Origin: Archegozetes longisetosus
Lineage: Eukaryota > Arthropoda > Arachnida > Sarcoptiformes > Trhypochthoniidae
Length of the DNA: 64,000 bases
Assembly: GCA_018873245.2 (NCBI GenBank)
Contig: JAEMBT020000001.1
Location: forward strand, 3,782,001-3,846,000
Reading direction: 5' to 3'
A model generated the notes under the pieces. The model did not search any database. It saw nothing but the letters and a program-made list of their open reading frames with translations, and was not told the origin of the DNA. Both the position numbers and the translations under genes were made by a program. Every line of letters begins with the position of its first letter. The first letter of the stretch is position 1. Positions 12,601-23,943 of the stretch are shown one piece after another.

Positions 12601-15600
12601 GAAGCTTGAGTGTCTTACCATGATAATTTTTCTGCAATACTATGTAGTTACGATTTATATTTCATACATTGTTAGCACATGAAGCGCAACATCTATCTTT
12701 TAACATTATTATAAGATTAGGAGATCGGTTAGGTTAAAGAAAACAATCGTAGTTCGCTAGGCGTAGAGGCATTCTTCAGTGGTAAAATAAACGGCTTTAA
12801 TGCTAATTGATATTTATAATGTATTTATCATCAAATGCGAGACACACCTGAAATGTTCATTCAATGTGATTATGTTGTCGAATTAGAGAATTAATATTCA
12901 TTTTAATATTTTCTGCACCATTCTATACTTATTTGCACCCATATTCCTTCTTTAAGCTGAACTTAACTCTTTCATATGCTGAAAGTATGCGGCTCACAAT
13001 TTAAAAAAGTTTTGTTCACTAATCTTTCAATATTCAGTGAACTACTCCTCTCATGAGAAGTGCTCCCAATCGGTAGAAATCAAACGTTTATAGTTGGAAC
13101 ACCTATTGTACTTGTTAATAGGAATCGCAATAGTGATACTATCTTATCTATTGTTTAGTGATAGTTAAAGTTTGTATCATATTAGAAATTACATATTTCT
13201 ATTAAGATTTTTAATTTTGGGTTGAAGACCAAATAAATTTTGCGACAATCTAAAATAAATTTTTCACCATTAACTACGTAACCAGTATCTTTAGCAATAA
13301 TGATCTGTAATACTTCTTCAATTAAGCGTAAAATTTATCTGTAAAATATATAGTTTAAAATATAAATTGAAACTATTCTTAAGATTTTTACATATGAATA
13401 CAAAAAATCAATATACTTTCATTGAGAATTTTATTAAGATGTAACGTCATTCTAATGCGTTAAATCTGGGTTAAATATTGACAAAACAATTATATAGAAT
13501 GCTCAAAATCTCGTCCTTTTTAAAATTATACACGATTATATGGATAAATTTATATCACTCTTGAGGTAACTCTGTTGAAAATTTTCACTTTAATATCTAA
13601 AATTGTTATTAATCGATTTTCGATACTCTACATTGGTTAATATTAGTGGAGCTTTTATTTGATCTGTTAAAATTTACAAATGTTTTATATTCCAAATAAT
13701 TTTAATTGTTAATTTTCTTAAAGTTTCATTTCAATATTGAAATAATTTGATTATTTTTCTTTTTGATAATAAAGGAAATAGCTGAAAACGCTGCTGATCT
13801 AACACATTTTTTTGAGTTACACACTCCTGTATTCAATCAATTCAGTCCTGAAGATAAATTGACAAGACTCAAAAATTTCTTGTCGAATAAAATACATGTA
13901 AATATTAGTTGGAAATCGAATTGGTGCGAGAGTAATGCCCCTAATAAACACAAAGCTCGGGTGTCCGTTGACGTCAAAATAACTGCTTTTGGCTATGAAA
14001 TATTACCCATTAATTTTTCAATACTGCAGATAGGGCCATCAATAGTGAACATAAGGTACAAAACGTATTTTTTTGGCGAAGTGGAGGGAGCAATGATTCT
14101 GGCTGTCACTCCATTAGAACCATATAAAAATAAGGTCGTTAATCATATACATACACAGCCAACACTCAGGGCTAAATTCATAGGAAAATTATTTTTAATA
14201 TCGGAAACTGAAATGGTAAGAACCTTAATTTTAAAATTTTGTATTAAATTTTTTGGAAAATTGAGAAAAATTCATATTCTACAGACGCTCATCCACTTTA
14301 TCAACTATACATAAATTAAAAAACGGAATATCAACTTTTATAAAAAAAAATTTTATTATAATTTAAAATGAGTAATTTTAGAAAATAATATTTAGTTTAT
14401 TCTGAGCAATCCTTTAATCATTGATACTCTTTCTGGGAACTTGTCTCATATCGCTGCTTCTTTGTATATTTTAGCTAAAGTCTATGGTATTGACATAAAT
14501 TACGTCAATTATATTTTCAAACATTAATTTGCTAAATTAGAGGGAGATTTGAATTGTTTTTAGTTTAAAATAGTTTTGATATTATTAAATTTTGAAATTT
14601 GTTTGAATTTTGAAAGATATCTCAGAATTCTATCCTGGAATTTAAAATTCTCATAATTTCAATAATTAAAAGGATAATATTTGATCTCAGCTAATTCTAT
14701 AATTTGACTTAGTTTTCTAATCAGTCATACTTTTGCACTAATTAATGTTTAATTTTTTTAAATAATCGATTAATTATATATCCAATTATTTCTATTGAAA
14801 TAAAAATTGCCTTAGAATACTATTAAATTTTCTCTATGTTATAGAATTGTAAAAGTTATTTTTGAAAGTTTGAAAATATAATTGACGTATTCTATGTCAA
14901 TACCGTTGAATTTAGCTAAGACATGAAAAGAAGCAGCGATATGAGACAAGTTCCCTCTTTCTGTTCTACTTGTTTGCCAACTTTCTTCAGCATTGAACTA
15001 AATGTTAAAACTAGTATTATTTTCATGAGTTTCATAGATTAAAACGATAATTTAACTCGTGTTGTACAATGAAACTAACTTATAGTTTCGCAATTTTTAT
15101 CGTGACCTACTCCATAAGCCATAAACGACGTTACAATCTTCGATATTGTTGAAATGCAACAATTATTGTAAATTCAAAGGTGAATCGAGAGCTCAAACTT
15201 GTTTCTATTATTGAAATATCAAAATCTTATTTAAAATTATAGTTTCAAAATTTTCTCACCATTGATTCATTGTTAAAAGTTAGTTTAAAATTATCTATAT
15301 TTAGAAATTTTTGTGTGCAACAATGAGAAATAAGTTAGAAATTTAACGTATTGTTAATATCCTTTGTTATCGTCCTAATTCGATAGTATAATTACTTTCT
15401 GGTAGTTAGATTGATAACGAAATCAAGTTCAAATTGATACAGAATGTAAAATTAGGTCATCTATAGCTTCATTCAATCCTTAACTAGCATTTAGTTAAAA
15501 TGAAACTTCTGAGCACTCTTCATATTATATTTCATAGAATTTCATAAGATGTATAAATTTATATCAAAACGCAACACGAGTTTAATAATCCCCATTAAGC

Positions 15601-15915
15601 TATTTTAAATATTTTCAATGAATTTTCATTGATTTAGAAGTTAATTATTAAAGGTTGTTGTTTGATTAAAATCATTAGAAAATAGTTCAAATTATCATTT
15701 ATTGCAGAAAGAATTAATTTTAACTAAAAATTATTTAGTAAAACTTATTTATTTATAATAATATTTTTCAGCTCGATCGTGATGTTTATATTTGGAATAA
15801 GAAGAAATTTTTGAAAAACCCTATTTTAACGAAACATGAGAAAACAATAGTCAAGTTCAGGCGCTGGTATAATCAATTCTACTCTGAGAGTACACGTCAA
15901 AATCTTGATGGATGA
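9645..15915 (+). CDS. nvd: Neverland/DAF-36-like Rieske oxygenase, copy A (Rieske ligand lost)
   Basis: Neverland-family proteins are membrane-bound Rieske non-haem-iron oxygenases that convert cholesterol to 7-dehydrocholesterol, the first step to ecdysteroids. Five exons: 9645-9830, 11742-12087, 12154-12344, 13775-14215, 15772-15915; all junctions are GT-AG with matching phases, giving 435 codons without a stop, the usual length. Residues about 27-55 form a membrane anchor. The Rieske motif keeps C132-P-H134 and C156, but the last ligand is changed: CPLD159 where copy B has CPFH. The iron site D249-x2-H252-x4-H257 is intact. Without the fourth ligand a normal 2Fe-2S centre is unlikely, so this copy is probably inactive as an oxygenase or has another role. 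Introns 1 and 4 carry transposon insertions. Confidence 0.9.
10058..11024. mobile_element. Foldback element with GC-richer palindromic core, in intron 1 of nvd copy A
   Basis: Outer ends match as inverted repeats: TGCCTGAAACAAATGTCTGA at about 10063 and its complement ending near 11017. The core from about 10362 folds on itself around 10725 (TTCG), pairing blocks such as AATCCGGGCTAAT, GAACATTTTGATAC and CCCGAACCTGACCA. The left arm is longer: it has a partly repeated internal block and about 260 bp (10102-10360) with no partner. Base composition is clearly richer in GC than the surrounding intron. The matching intron in copy B is only 319 bp and lacks it. No transposase seen and no clean target duplication. 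Confidence 0.7.
11345..11605 (-). mobile_element. C-terminal scrap of a DDE transposase with SWIM-like zinc finger
   Basis: The minus strand reads YCCQCKIGLRTVRCCAHI followed by RTVLWYLGYGKH and an acidic tail to a stop, the CxCxnGxxxxxCCxH pattern of the SWIM-like end of a DDE-type transposase. The same sequence ends the larger relic at 51650-52640. It lies between the foldback element and exon 2 of nvd copy A and is absent from copy B. Confidence 0.7.
12345..13774. other. Intron 3 of nvd copy A (1430 bp)
   Basis: No coding or repeat structure recognised apart from AT-rich spacer. The matching intron of copy B is 931 bp and contains a SINE that is missing here. Confidence 0.55.
14436..14954. 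mobile_element. 519-bp MITE with perfect 9-bp target duplication
   Basis: Terminal inverted repeats begin GGAACTTGTCTCATATCGCT and extend about 80-90 bp with scattered mismatches. The element is flanked on both sides by CTCTTTCTG (14427-14435 and 14955-14963). The corresponding intron of nvd copy B (near 29840) has a single CTCTTTCTG and no insert, that is, an empty site. A 9-bp duplication is typical of Mutator-like elements, so a MULE-driven MITE is the likeliest assignment. No coding capacity. Confidence 0.9.
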
Positions 15916-16600
15916 AACAAAAAATCAACGAAACTCTGTGAATATCTATTATTAAACATTCATAAACAACTAAGTTTTTAAAGATTTTAAAATAATAAAT
16001 TTATCGAAAAACAAGAATTGTTTAAAGTGAACTCAAGATATGTTTAGTATGTTCTAAGTTTTGATTCTATATTTTTTCATAATTATTAACTTTCGATTCA
16101 ATGAACAAATTCATAATAATTATATTCTCATTAATTCAAGTCTTATATAAATAGCAGTACTTAAGAGTATTAAATAATTTTTATTCACTGTAGCAATAGA
16201 TTTACTAGAAACGTGCTCAAATTTTGACATTGTTTCAAAAAATGAAGGAATTTCTTTTGGGAAGCTGGTGTTAAATCTTTTTTGGAAGCACTTTTATTTT
16301 CAATCAATAAATTTTACTGTATTGTCAATAATTCGTACTCTAATATTAGTTTATATTGTAAATGATTTTGAATGTGAAATATAACGTTAGGCCATTTAGG
16401 ACATTATGTCGAAAGAAGTCATAGCAGAATAATGATAAATACTATTTTCGTCTGTTAATTATCTTTATTTGTTGAGTTATTAAAAATGCAATAACAATCA
16501 ATGACTTTTTGATATGAATGAAATTTATAAAAGAATAAAAATTTATTTAGCAGATAATCAATGCTTAAAATTAGTCAGAAATTTATTATTTTTCATTTAT
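15916..16600. other. Downstream of nvd copy A, no gene seen
   Basis: AT-rich; the first part resembles the DNA downstream of copy B (30213-30360), after which similarity fades. Confidence 0.5.
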
Positions 16601-17126
16601 AAGGATTTTCGGAAAGTTCCAGCGGGTTGTTATCAAATATTTAATTTTATTTTAAAAAGAAGTGAACAAATTTTAATCAATTATATAATTTCCGTCATTA
16701 TCGACGACATGTCCCCAACGGAACGACCAGAGCCGTTAGAACGTCGCTGTTTACAATTGAGGGTCGGCCACTGCTCGGGCGGTCATCTAGGTTCTGGTCA
16801 CCGGAACGGAATCGACTGAACCATCCTTGGCAAGTGCGGGCACTAATGGCTTGGCCATAAGTGGCATTGATATTATTGGCAGCCTCTGTGGCATTTGATC
16901 CACGATTGAATTCGTATAATATACAGTGACGTATATGAGTCTTATCGGGAGTTCGGTCTGACATCGTTTGGACACAAATAACAAAAATATTTTGACTAAA
17001 ATTGGAAGACAAATATCTGTTCTTTCAATTGAGAAATGGAATCGATTTGTAATTAATTTTTCAACTGTTCAAATAGAACGCGCAAAATACATCTAAGAAA
17101 GCCGCTGGAACTTTCCGAAAATCCTT
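16601..17126 (-). mobile_element. Deleted mariner-family element keeping the transposase N-terminus
   Basis: Inverted ends AAGGATTTTCGGAAAGTTCC lie at 16601-16620 and, reversed, at about 17106-17125. Both ends are next to TATA, fitting TA-targeted insertion of a Tc1/mariner element. On the minus strand 16983-16720 encodes the N-terminal DNA-binding part of a mariner transposase: IRHCILYEFNRGSNATEAA, then RTCQGWFSRFRSGD and the linker DDRPSSGRPS. The catalytic DDE/D part is missing and the frame ends in unrelated residues, so the element is an internally deleted, non-autonomous copy. Confidence 0.88.
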
Positions 17127-20065
17127 TATAGTTTTCAACAGTAGTGTTATGCCGTTAGGCCTGGTAGGCTTGAGCTCCATAACCAAAACGCGTAACTAAG
17201 GGCTATGATTACTTACTTATTATAAGCTCCAGAGTCTATATTCATTATATCAATAATATTTCAGTAATATTAATTCTTATTTGATTGCAATCTTTTATTT
17301 TATTGTAAAAAACATGGCAAAGGATTGAGATTTAAACAAACGAAAAGTACAATAAAAAGTTCGTGATATAAAATAACATTTTGAATGTGCTTTTCTTATG
17401 ATTTGCACAATTTGTCTCGAAAGACAGTAATATAAACATTAATAGGGTTTTAACAGACTTTCACATAAAACCTATAAAATTCGCAAATATTTTCAACACT
17501 TTTCTACATTCATTAAAAGGTTTAAAATGAGGTCTTGACTGCATGGCCTCCACCCAAAGACTCTCCTCTGAAGTTTTTAATGTGACTTTTTAATTACAAC
17601 ATGGACCTGATAATCTGTAAAAGAAACGTGAAATAGGATATGATCTGTATTTAATATAATGTAGTATCAAACAGCGGAAACATTTAAGTAGTAATAAAAT
17701 TATATAAACTTGATATGACAAACAAACATTTTTAAAGGTTAAAGTTTAGGAAGTTTTCTGAAAGAAAAAAACTGATCTAAAGCCCCAAGATTTGTAACCG
17801 CTTAACAGTTCTGTTAAGCTTTGTGATATTCTCATTCACATATTATATTTGCTACAATAATTTTTATGCTTTGAATTTTTTCAATTTTCTATTGTTTTAC
17901 CAATGCATTAGCTGTTTCAGTTTTCGATTGTTTTACTCTCACTATTTTTATCTATCTTTTTAAATTGTCGCATAAATGTTACTTCCTTCAAACAAGTTGA
18001 CTCTGATTTCCAGAAAGTCATGAAAGAAATATTTATCGATTGAAAATTTTATTTATAAAACACTATAAAATATTATATGCACACAAAGCGAACAAATTCC
18101 TAAAACCTATTTTTCTCTACTATTGTTCAATAATTTGTCCAATCGTTTGTTGTAAAATATTTCACACATTTTCTTAGACTAATAACAAAAGCTATTTATT
18201 GACGCTGATAAATATCATGAATTTCATTTCATTATCTCAAATATTAATAACTCGTAATATTGACAATAAGGTAAAAAGCCTCTCCATGTAATTCATGGCT
18301 ATGCCACTCATACAGAAGTAAAAACATTGTATTTAAGGTTAAGATTTTTATTCCCTTTATTTAGTACGAAAAACTCAAAGCAATTGTTTTGCTATTCTTT
18401 GCAGATGAAATTAAAATTTAATCGAGTATTGATGCCAACAATTAGATTAACTATTTTTGATAATTCAACTAATGGTAAAGCATAACTGTGAGCAAAATAT
18501 TTTTACAATAAGAAAATATTTATTTTCTATATTTTTAGATAGTAGTAGAAATATTAAAACCTACTTTCAATGTTAAGGAGATATCGATCAACTTAAAAAT
18601 AAGTTTTGAGTTGAAATGTATTACGAAAGTTTTATTGAGTAACTCAAGCACAGGTAAGCAGTGCGCAATTCATTAATCTTATTTAATGGTAAAATACAAA
18701 ATAATATTTCATTTAAGAAGCTTTGATTTTTTGAATTTAAATACAAAGAAACTATATTTTTAATTCAAAATCTATGCTTTATATAATAATACTGTTCATT
18801 TTGATCTAATTGATAGAAGTATGTAGCTGCTTATTCTTATCTAAACTTATCCTTAGTCACATATCTTGATTAATAAACAAGTGTTTGAAATGATAACTTT
18901 AGTTCTGAAGCTTATATAATTTAATATACTATCCAACTATCACAATAAGACAATTTTTTTTATTGATGCATCATCTATAATTAGAAAACAAGACCTGGTA
19001 ATTCATATAAAGAAAAGTTTTGAAAACCTAACAGTCTTCATCTTAGAGTCAGCATTTATAACAATTAAATGTGTTGTCATTTGAAGGATAGTAGAAATTA
19101 TTTCTTCAAATCCTCTAATCATTACAGAAAAACTCAGTTTATTATACACATAATAATTTATTACTACTAGACTAAGAGGGGTTTCTTTTGCTTTAAAATA
19201 TCGCGAAATATCATTCAATAAAATTTTCTTTTCATATAATTTGAAAGTGGATATGAAGAAGAGGTGAGTGCCGATGAATAATAAGGTTCCTGAATTTAAA
19301 AGTCAGAAATTGTTTTATCTGCTGTATGAGCTCTATCGATGAGCCTTCAAAATCAAGTTTTATATGTAATAGTTTCTCCATGTCTGCATTATAGTTTCTA
19401 GTGATTTAGCGACTTTAGGAGCCTGGAATATGGATACAAATCTATTCTTCTACAGTAGTGGTCAAATATTGTAGTGGTTTGTAGTGTCGTAATTACCAGG
19501 ACTTGGTTTTAAGAGAGATGTGAAGTCACGAATAATAATACTGCTAAAAAGTTGAAACGAAACAGACAAAAATATAGCGCCCTGTGTTTATGTGAAATCA
19601 GTAAGTATATTACCTTAATTATTAGTTAAATAACCAGTTTAATTGGACTTAACTAAGTTATTAGAAAATTTGTTCAAAAAGTTTTTAGTAAAATTTGGAT
19701 CGTCCATAGGCATATTGAATAATTGTGCTGATGAAAAAAGTTTTAGTTTCATCAAATAAATAAACTTAAGAATTTTAAGTTATTTCAAACAAAATAACAT
19801 TTTTCTCTGCGAATTTAGTAAATTTATTACTTTATTTACTTAAATAAAATTGTGCTCAAGGCGACGATTCATTACTTTAAAAGTCGCCGCAAAATAGTCG
19901 CTTTTGCTAACGTCGTATTTTTAATCAATTTTTCCTTATTTAAATTAAAAATCCCCTCAACTATGAAGTTTTCGCAAAATAATCACGTGTTTTAGCAAAT
20001 AACTTTGAAAATAAATTTTAGTTTGCATTCAATTTATACCCTCAAAGGATATTTCAATTTATAAT
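17127..20065. other. Intergenic, no confident gene
   Basis: Mostly AT-rich spacer. Around 18540-18650 a plus-strand stretch ends SFELKCITKVLLSNSST before a GT, faintly like the start of an ABCG nucleotide-binding domain, but no Walker A follows, so it is not called. From about 19770 the DNA matches units A and B. Confidence 0.4.
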
Positions 20066-20720
20066 TAATTAATAGGTCATTCTACAGTATTCGCCACCTA
20101 CTAGAGTATATACCATCACTTCATGCATTAATTAAATTCTCCATCTCAAAACCCCAATTCGTGCATTTTTATTGAATATTATGTATGCAAATAAATAATC
20201 AGATCAATGCTTTAAAAATATAAATACAATGTAATGTAACTAAAGCTATCTATTACAGCACGCTGAAAAAAGTTAGAGTGCATTGCATTTTAATTTCTTC
20301 AAAGATTGCAGAAAATATCCGCGCATTATTGTAAATTTCTACAACGTTTTAGACCTAACCTAATCTGTCCAGAACAGATCTAACATATCCAAACCTAACC
20401 CAACCTGATGAAACTAGACCTAACCTACGTAACATAGTAACTCACCTAACCCACATAACTTAATCCACCTAATCGGCCTAACCTGTTAGGTAGTATATAC
20501 TATAGTAAGTCCAAGGGTGGCGAATACTGTAGTAGGATGGGGTGGCGTATACTGTAGAATGACTAATTAATATATTCAAAATCAATAGTCAAACTTCAAA
20601 ATTAGTAGTTATAATAATCTTGAATATCTTTTTTGCTTTTACAGTAAACGTATGAAATTTAAATATAAATGACAAATAAAAAGACAGAGCTCCAACCATA
20701 CTCAATGATTGCCACATTTA
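19770..20720. repeat. Third, partial copy of the duplicated nvd upstream region
   Basis: 19770-20065 and 20572-20720 align with 8045-8500 (unit A) and 25360-25790 (unit B), including the shared stretch TTGTGCTCAA and the GCTTTTACAGTA block. It is more diverged than A is from B and is split by the MITE at 20074-20563. No nvd exon follows, so it is an older or truncated copy. Confidence 0.7.
20074..20563. mobile_element. 490-bp MITE with CCTAA-rich interior and probable 8-bp target duplication
   Basis: Ends are inverted: GTCATTCTACAGTAT followed by CGCCACC on the left (from 20076) and the complement on the right (to 20563). TAATTAAT flanks both sides (20066-20073, 20564-20571). The matching positions in units A (about 8360) and B (about 25670) lack the insert. 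The interior (20345-20490) has many CCTAA/AACCT words and the right end repeats the GTGGCG-ATACTGTAG word twice. No coding capacity. The 8-bp duplication suggests hAT, though the two outermost bases do not pair. Confidence 0.75.
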
Positions 20721-21178
20721 TTTATTTTGGTATTCAAAGCTAGGTTTGCTGTGTTTTGTAGCCTGGGATATATTTTTTGTATATACAGCAATACCTCGAT
20801 GTAACAAATGTCTAGAAACCAATATTTTTCATTCATTATAATAAGGTTTCACTATGACAGAAGTTATTAATACTATAAAGAATGGTTCTGCAACACATTA
20901 TTAATACTAATTATAAAATTTGTTAATTTGTAAATAATCTATGAGATTAAAGTTTAAATTAAAAGATAGTTAAAAATGCATATTATTTTATTTTCATATA
21001 GATATTGTCTCTGTTGATGAGATTAATTAGGAATACTCAATATGTTTGTAACAAAGTGCTATTTCAGGCGTTCTATCGATTGGTAAACCTCAACATAGTA
21101 CTAAAATGTGTTCTAAAGTCATATGAAGGCATTTCTTAATATTCAAAACTAAAATGTATAGAGACTACGAAGAAATGG
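20721..21178. other. Intergenic, no gene seen
   Basis: AT-rich spacer before the hAT insertion; nothing recognised. Confidence 0.5.
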
Positions 21179-21186
21179 CTTATAAC

Positions 21187-23935
21187 CTAAGACACTTTCA
21201 TTATTTAATCAAATAATTTCAAATAATTTTATTTTTATCAAATTATTTTAAATAAATTATTTGATCAAACATTTTGAAATAATATCAAATAATTTTCTAC
21301 TTTTCTCGGATAATTTTTTCAAAACCGTAAAAATTAGAATTACTTTTCAGAAACAAACTTTCGATTAATCAATACTTTTAAAAGCTATAATTCATGCACC
21401 AAAACATAAAATATCTAAAGTAATACATAATTAGGTGCTTTGAATAGTAAACACAATGAATGAAATGAACACGCATTTTATAAATTGTATTTTGATATTA
21501 TGATGATTGTGTGTAATGATTATGTGTAATAGTCGTGATTTAATTTATTTAAATATAATTGTCATCAAACATCAAACGCTTATTAGTTTTGGCGAATAGA
21601 AAGTAAGTTTAAACGATACTTCAATTATAAATAATTAATAAAAAAATATTTTCTAAACAGAAGATGTCTGAAATAGAGGACAATCTTTGTTTTGGTAGTG
21701 AATGCGTTGAACTAAATGAGACCACAATTGATGTTCAATATATGCAAAATTTAGCGAATGATATTCAAAAAGAGAGAAAAATGTCTGAAAATACTATTAT
21801 AGACTCTGAAGAAGTAGTTATTCCGAATGATTCCCAAATGAATAGTTTTATTGATTTAACAGAAAGCGAATATTCGAGTTCAAATGAATCAAAACGCCGA
21901 AAAACTCAAAGAAAGATAATCAGCAAAAGGTTTAAAAAGGAAACAAAATAACTGTCCAAATGAGAGTTAATGAATATAAAGAGCCATTTATTGTCAAAGA
22001 CGACAAAATGTATTGCAATATATGTAATGTTTTTGTTAACTTCAAGCATAAAAATGTCATCGATTTTCACCTGAACTCTAATAGGCATAAGAAGTATATC
22101 AAAAACAATTCAAATCAATTGAAAATTGTTAACAGCTTTGAGAAGCAAAATGAAAAAGAAATGTTTCTGAACGATTTGGTTTTAATGTTGACCTCAACTA
22201 ATATTCCTATTGAAAAACTAATAATCAAGAATTCAGAGCTTTCTTCACAAAGTATTGCAAATTCGGAGATCAGATTCCGTTAGCCGACTGTTTGAGAAAA
22301 CGAATACCAAAAGTTTATGCAAATAAACAAAAGGATATCATCGAATCATTGAGTAAAGTTGATGGGTTTTCAGTCATTGTCGACGAAACACAAGACAAGA
22401 AATATCGAGCAGTTATTAATATATTGATTACTCCATCAGCGATTGATTTTCCGTTGAACGATGATTTTCGCCTTAAGTCAATTCTTATTAATACTTTATT
22501 CTTGAACACAACAGTTGATAGCGATGCGATTATTCGCGAAACTAATAAAGTTATAGCAAATTCAGGATTAGATTTCGATAAAATCACAGCATTTGTTAGT
22601 GATAATGCCAGCTATATGATGAAAGCATTTAAAACATTTAAAGTTCTTTGGCCTAACTCAATACACATCACATGTCATTCACATATTTTTAATTTGGTCG
22701 CAGAAACCTTTAGATATAGTTTTATTGAAGTGGATGAATTCATGGCAAAAATGAAATCTTTTTTCAAGAAATCGAGAGTCAGGCGTAAAATATATTTTGA
22801 AACTTGTGGTAAATCTATTCCTAAGACTTCCATTACCAGATGGAACTCATGGCTTGAAGCTATCGCTATTCATGAAAATTTATTTAAATTTTACGGTGAT
22901 TTGATCAGAAATTTAACAAATGCTAAAATCAGTTCTCCATTAATACCAATATTGAGAAGAATGATAGAAAATCCTATTTTGTACGAACAAATTAAGTTCA
23001 TTAAAAGTATTTCTCAGCCGATTATTGATGCAGTTCTGTCCACTCAGAGGCAAGACATAATGACAACCAACATCTTTAAATATTGTTCAGACTTAATGGC
23101 AATTTTTCGTGAAATGTATGCTAACGTTGATGTAAATGATTACCTCGATATTTATAGAAAAGAGCTGAATGAATATGACTTTTCGCGTTTCAAACAATCG
23201 GTAATCGATTGTCTTAACCAAACTTTACTTAAATTGGAGTTATATTTTGATTTTGGTAAAGAGCCAGCTATGGGTTTTCTAAAAACTATGGAAATATTTG
23301 ATCCTCAGAGGGCTAAGAACAATACACGATCTGTTGATGAGTTGATTAAAGAGTTAGTATTAATACCTGAAATGAATAATTTGATAAATTCTGGTGATTT
23401 ATTGAAGGTTTCACAGCTCTCTTCTGAATTCAAGTCTTATATTAATTATGTTAAAGAATACGAAAAGCCAAAAAATATTAAAACCAACGTTTATATTCCG
23501 AATTTTTGGAAATCTAACTTCAAGAAATGGAAATTGATGGCACCGATTGTTTTTAAATACTTATTTGTTCCTATTTCTAGTGCTGAGATTGAACGATCGT
23601 TCAGTTGTTACAACAATATTCTCAGTGATAAAAGACATAATCTCTCTGAAGAAAGTTTGAAGTATTTAACTTCTCTCTATTATAATTGCATGTAAACTCT
23701 TCTGTAAATTATCAAATTCAATTTATTAAAATGTTCAAATTAGAAAATCTTCGGCTTATTTATTGCAGTAATTATTTAAACTACAATTTTATGACATGAA
23801 CTTCTTGAATAATAGGTTTAGATGTGAAAATTTGTCAAATAATTTTAACAAATACTCAAATAATTAGACCAATTTTCTCAAATAGTTACTCAAATAATTT
23901 GACCCCTACTTTCTCAAATAATAAAAGTGTCTTAG
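21187..23935 (+). mobile_element. Complete but frameshifted hAT transposon, 2749 bp
   Basis: Terminal inverted repeats start CTAAGACACTTT on the left and end AAAGTGTCTTAG on the right, extending imperfectly about 20 bp. The target duplication CTTATAAC is exact on both sides (21179-21186, 23936-23943), eight bases as expected for hAT. Sub-terminal regions on both sides carry many TCAAATAATTT words, possible transposase binding sites. The element carries one transposase gene in three frame segments. Confidence 0.93.
21664..23695 (+). pseudogene. hAT transposase, broken by two frameshifts
   Basis: Cut-and-paste DDE transposase. Segment 1 (21664-21951) is an acidic N-terminus, segment 2 (21960-22283) holds a BED-type zinc finger (YCNICNVFV then HLNSNRHKK), and segment 3 (22292-23695) is the catalytic part: the first Asp in VDETQDKK, the second in VSDNASYM, the CHSH motif, the conserved RW in TRWNSWLEA and the C-terminal hATC dimerisation block EIERSFSCYNNILSDKRHNL. 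Segment 3 is the true continuation of segment 2: the frame change lies around 22218-22230, upstream of KYCKFGDQIPLADCL, which is open only in the third frame. Another shift separates segments 1 and 2 at about 21945. The enzyme is therefore inactive as encoded, though the DNA is young. Confidence 0.9.
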
Positions 23936-23943
23936 CTTATAAC

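Larger units (their letters stand above)
6080..16300. repeat. Segmental duplication, unit A (with nvd copy A)
   Basis: From about 6080 this stretch aligns colinearly with 23944-30400. Matches run through non-coding DNA, for example TAAGGGCCTAACGCACTTTG near 6265 and 24110, as well as through all five exons of the Neverland-like gene. Unit A is longer because it holds extra insertions: a LINE fragment, a foldback element plus a transposase scrap in intron 1, and a MITE in intron 4. The right edge is approximate. Confidence 0.85.

Noticed and set aside
18420-18660. Two short exon-like pieces resembling the start of an ABCG nucleotide-binding domain
   Set aside because: Phases do not join, no Walker A follows, and similarity is only over about 15 residues.
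19003-19218. 71-aa minus-strand gene
   Set aside because: No domain, no splice or signal support; composition like the spacer.
22315-22587. Minus-strand frame inside the hAT transposase
   Set aside because: Antisense to the conserved catalytic region.
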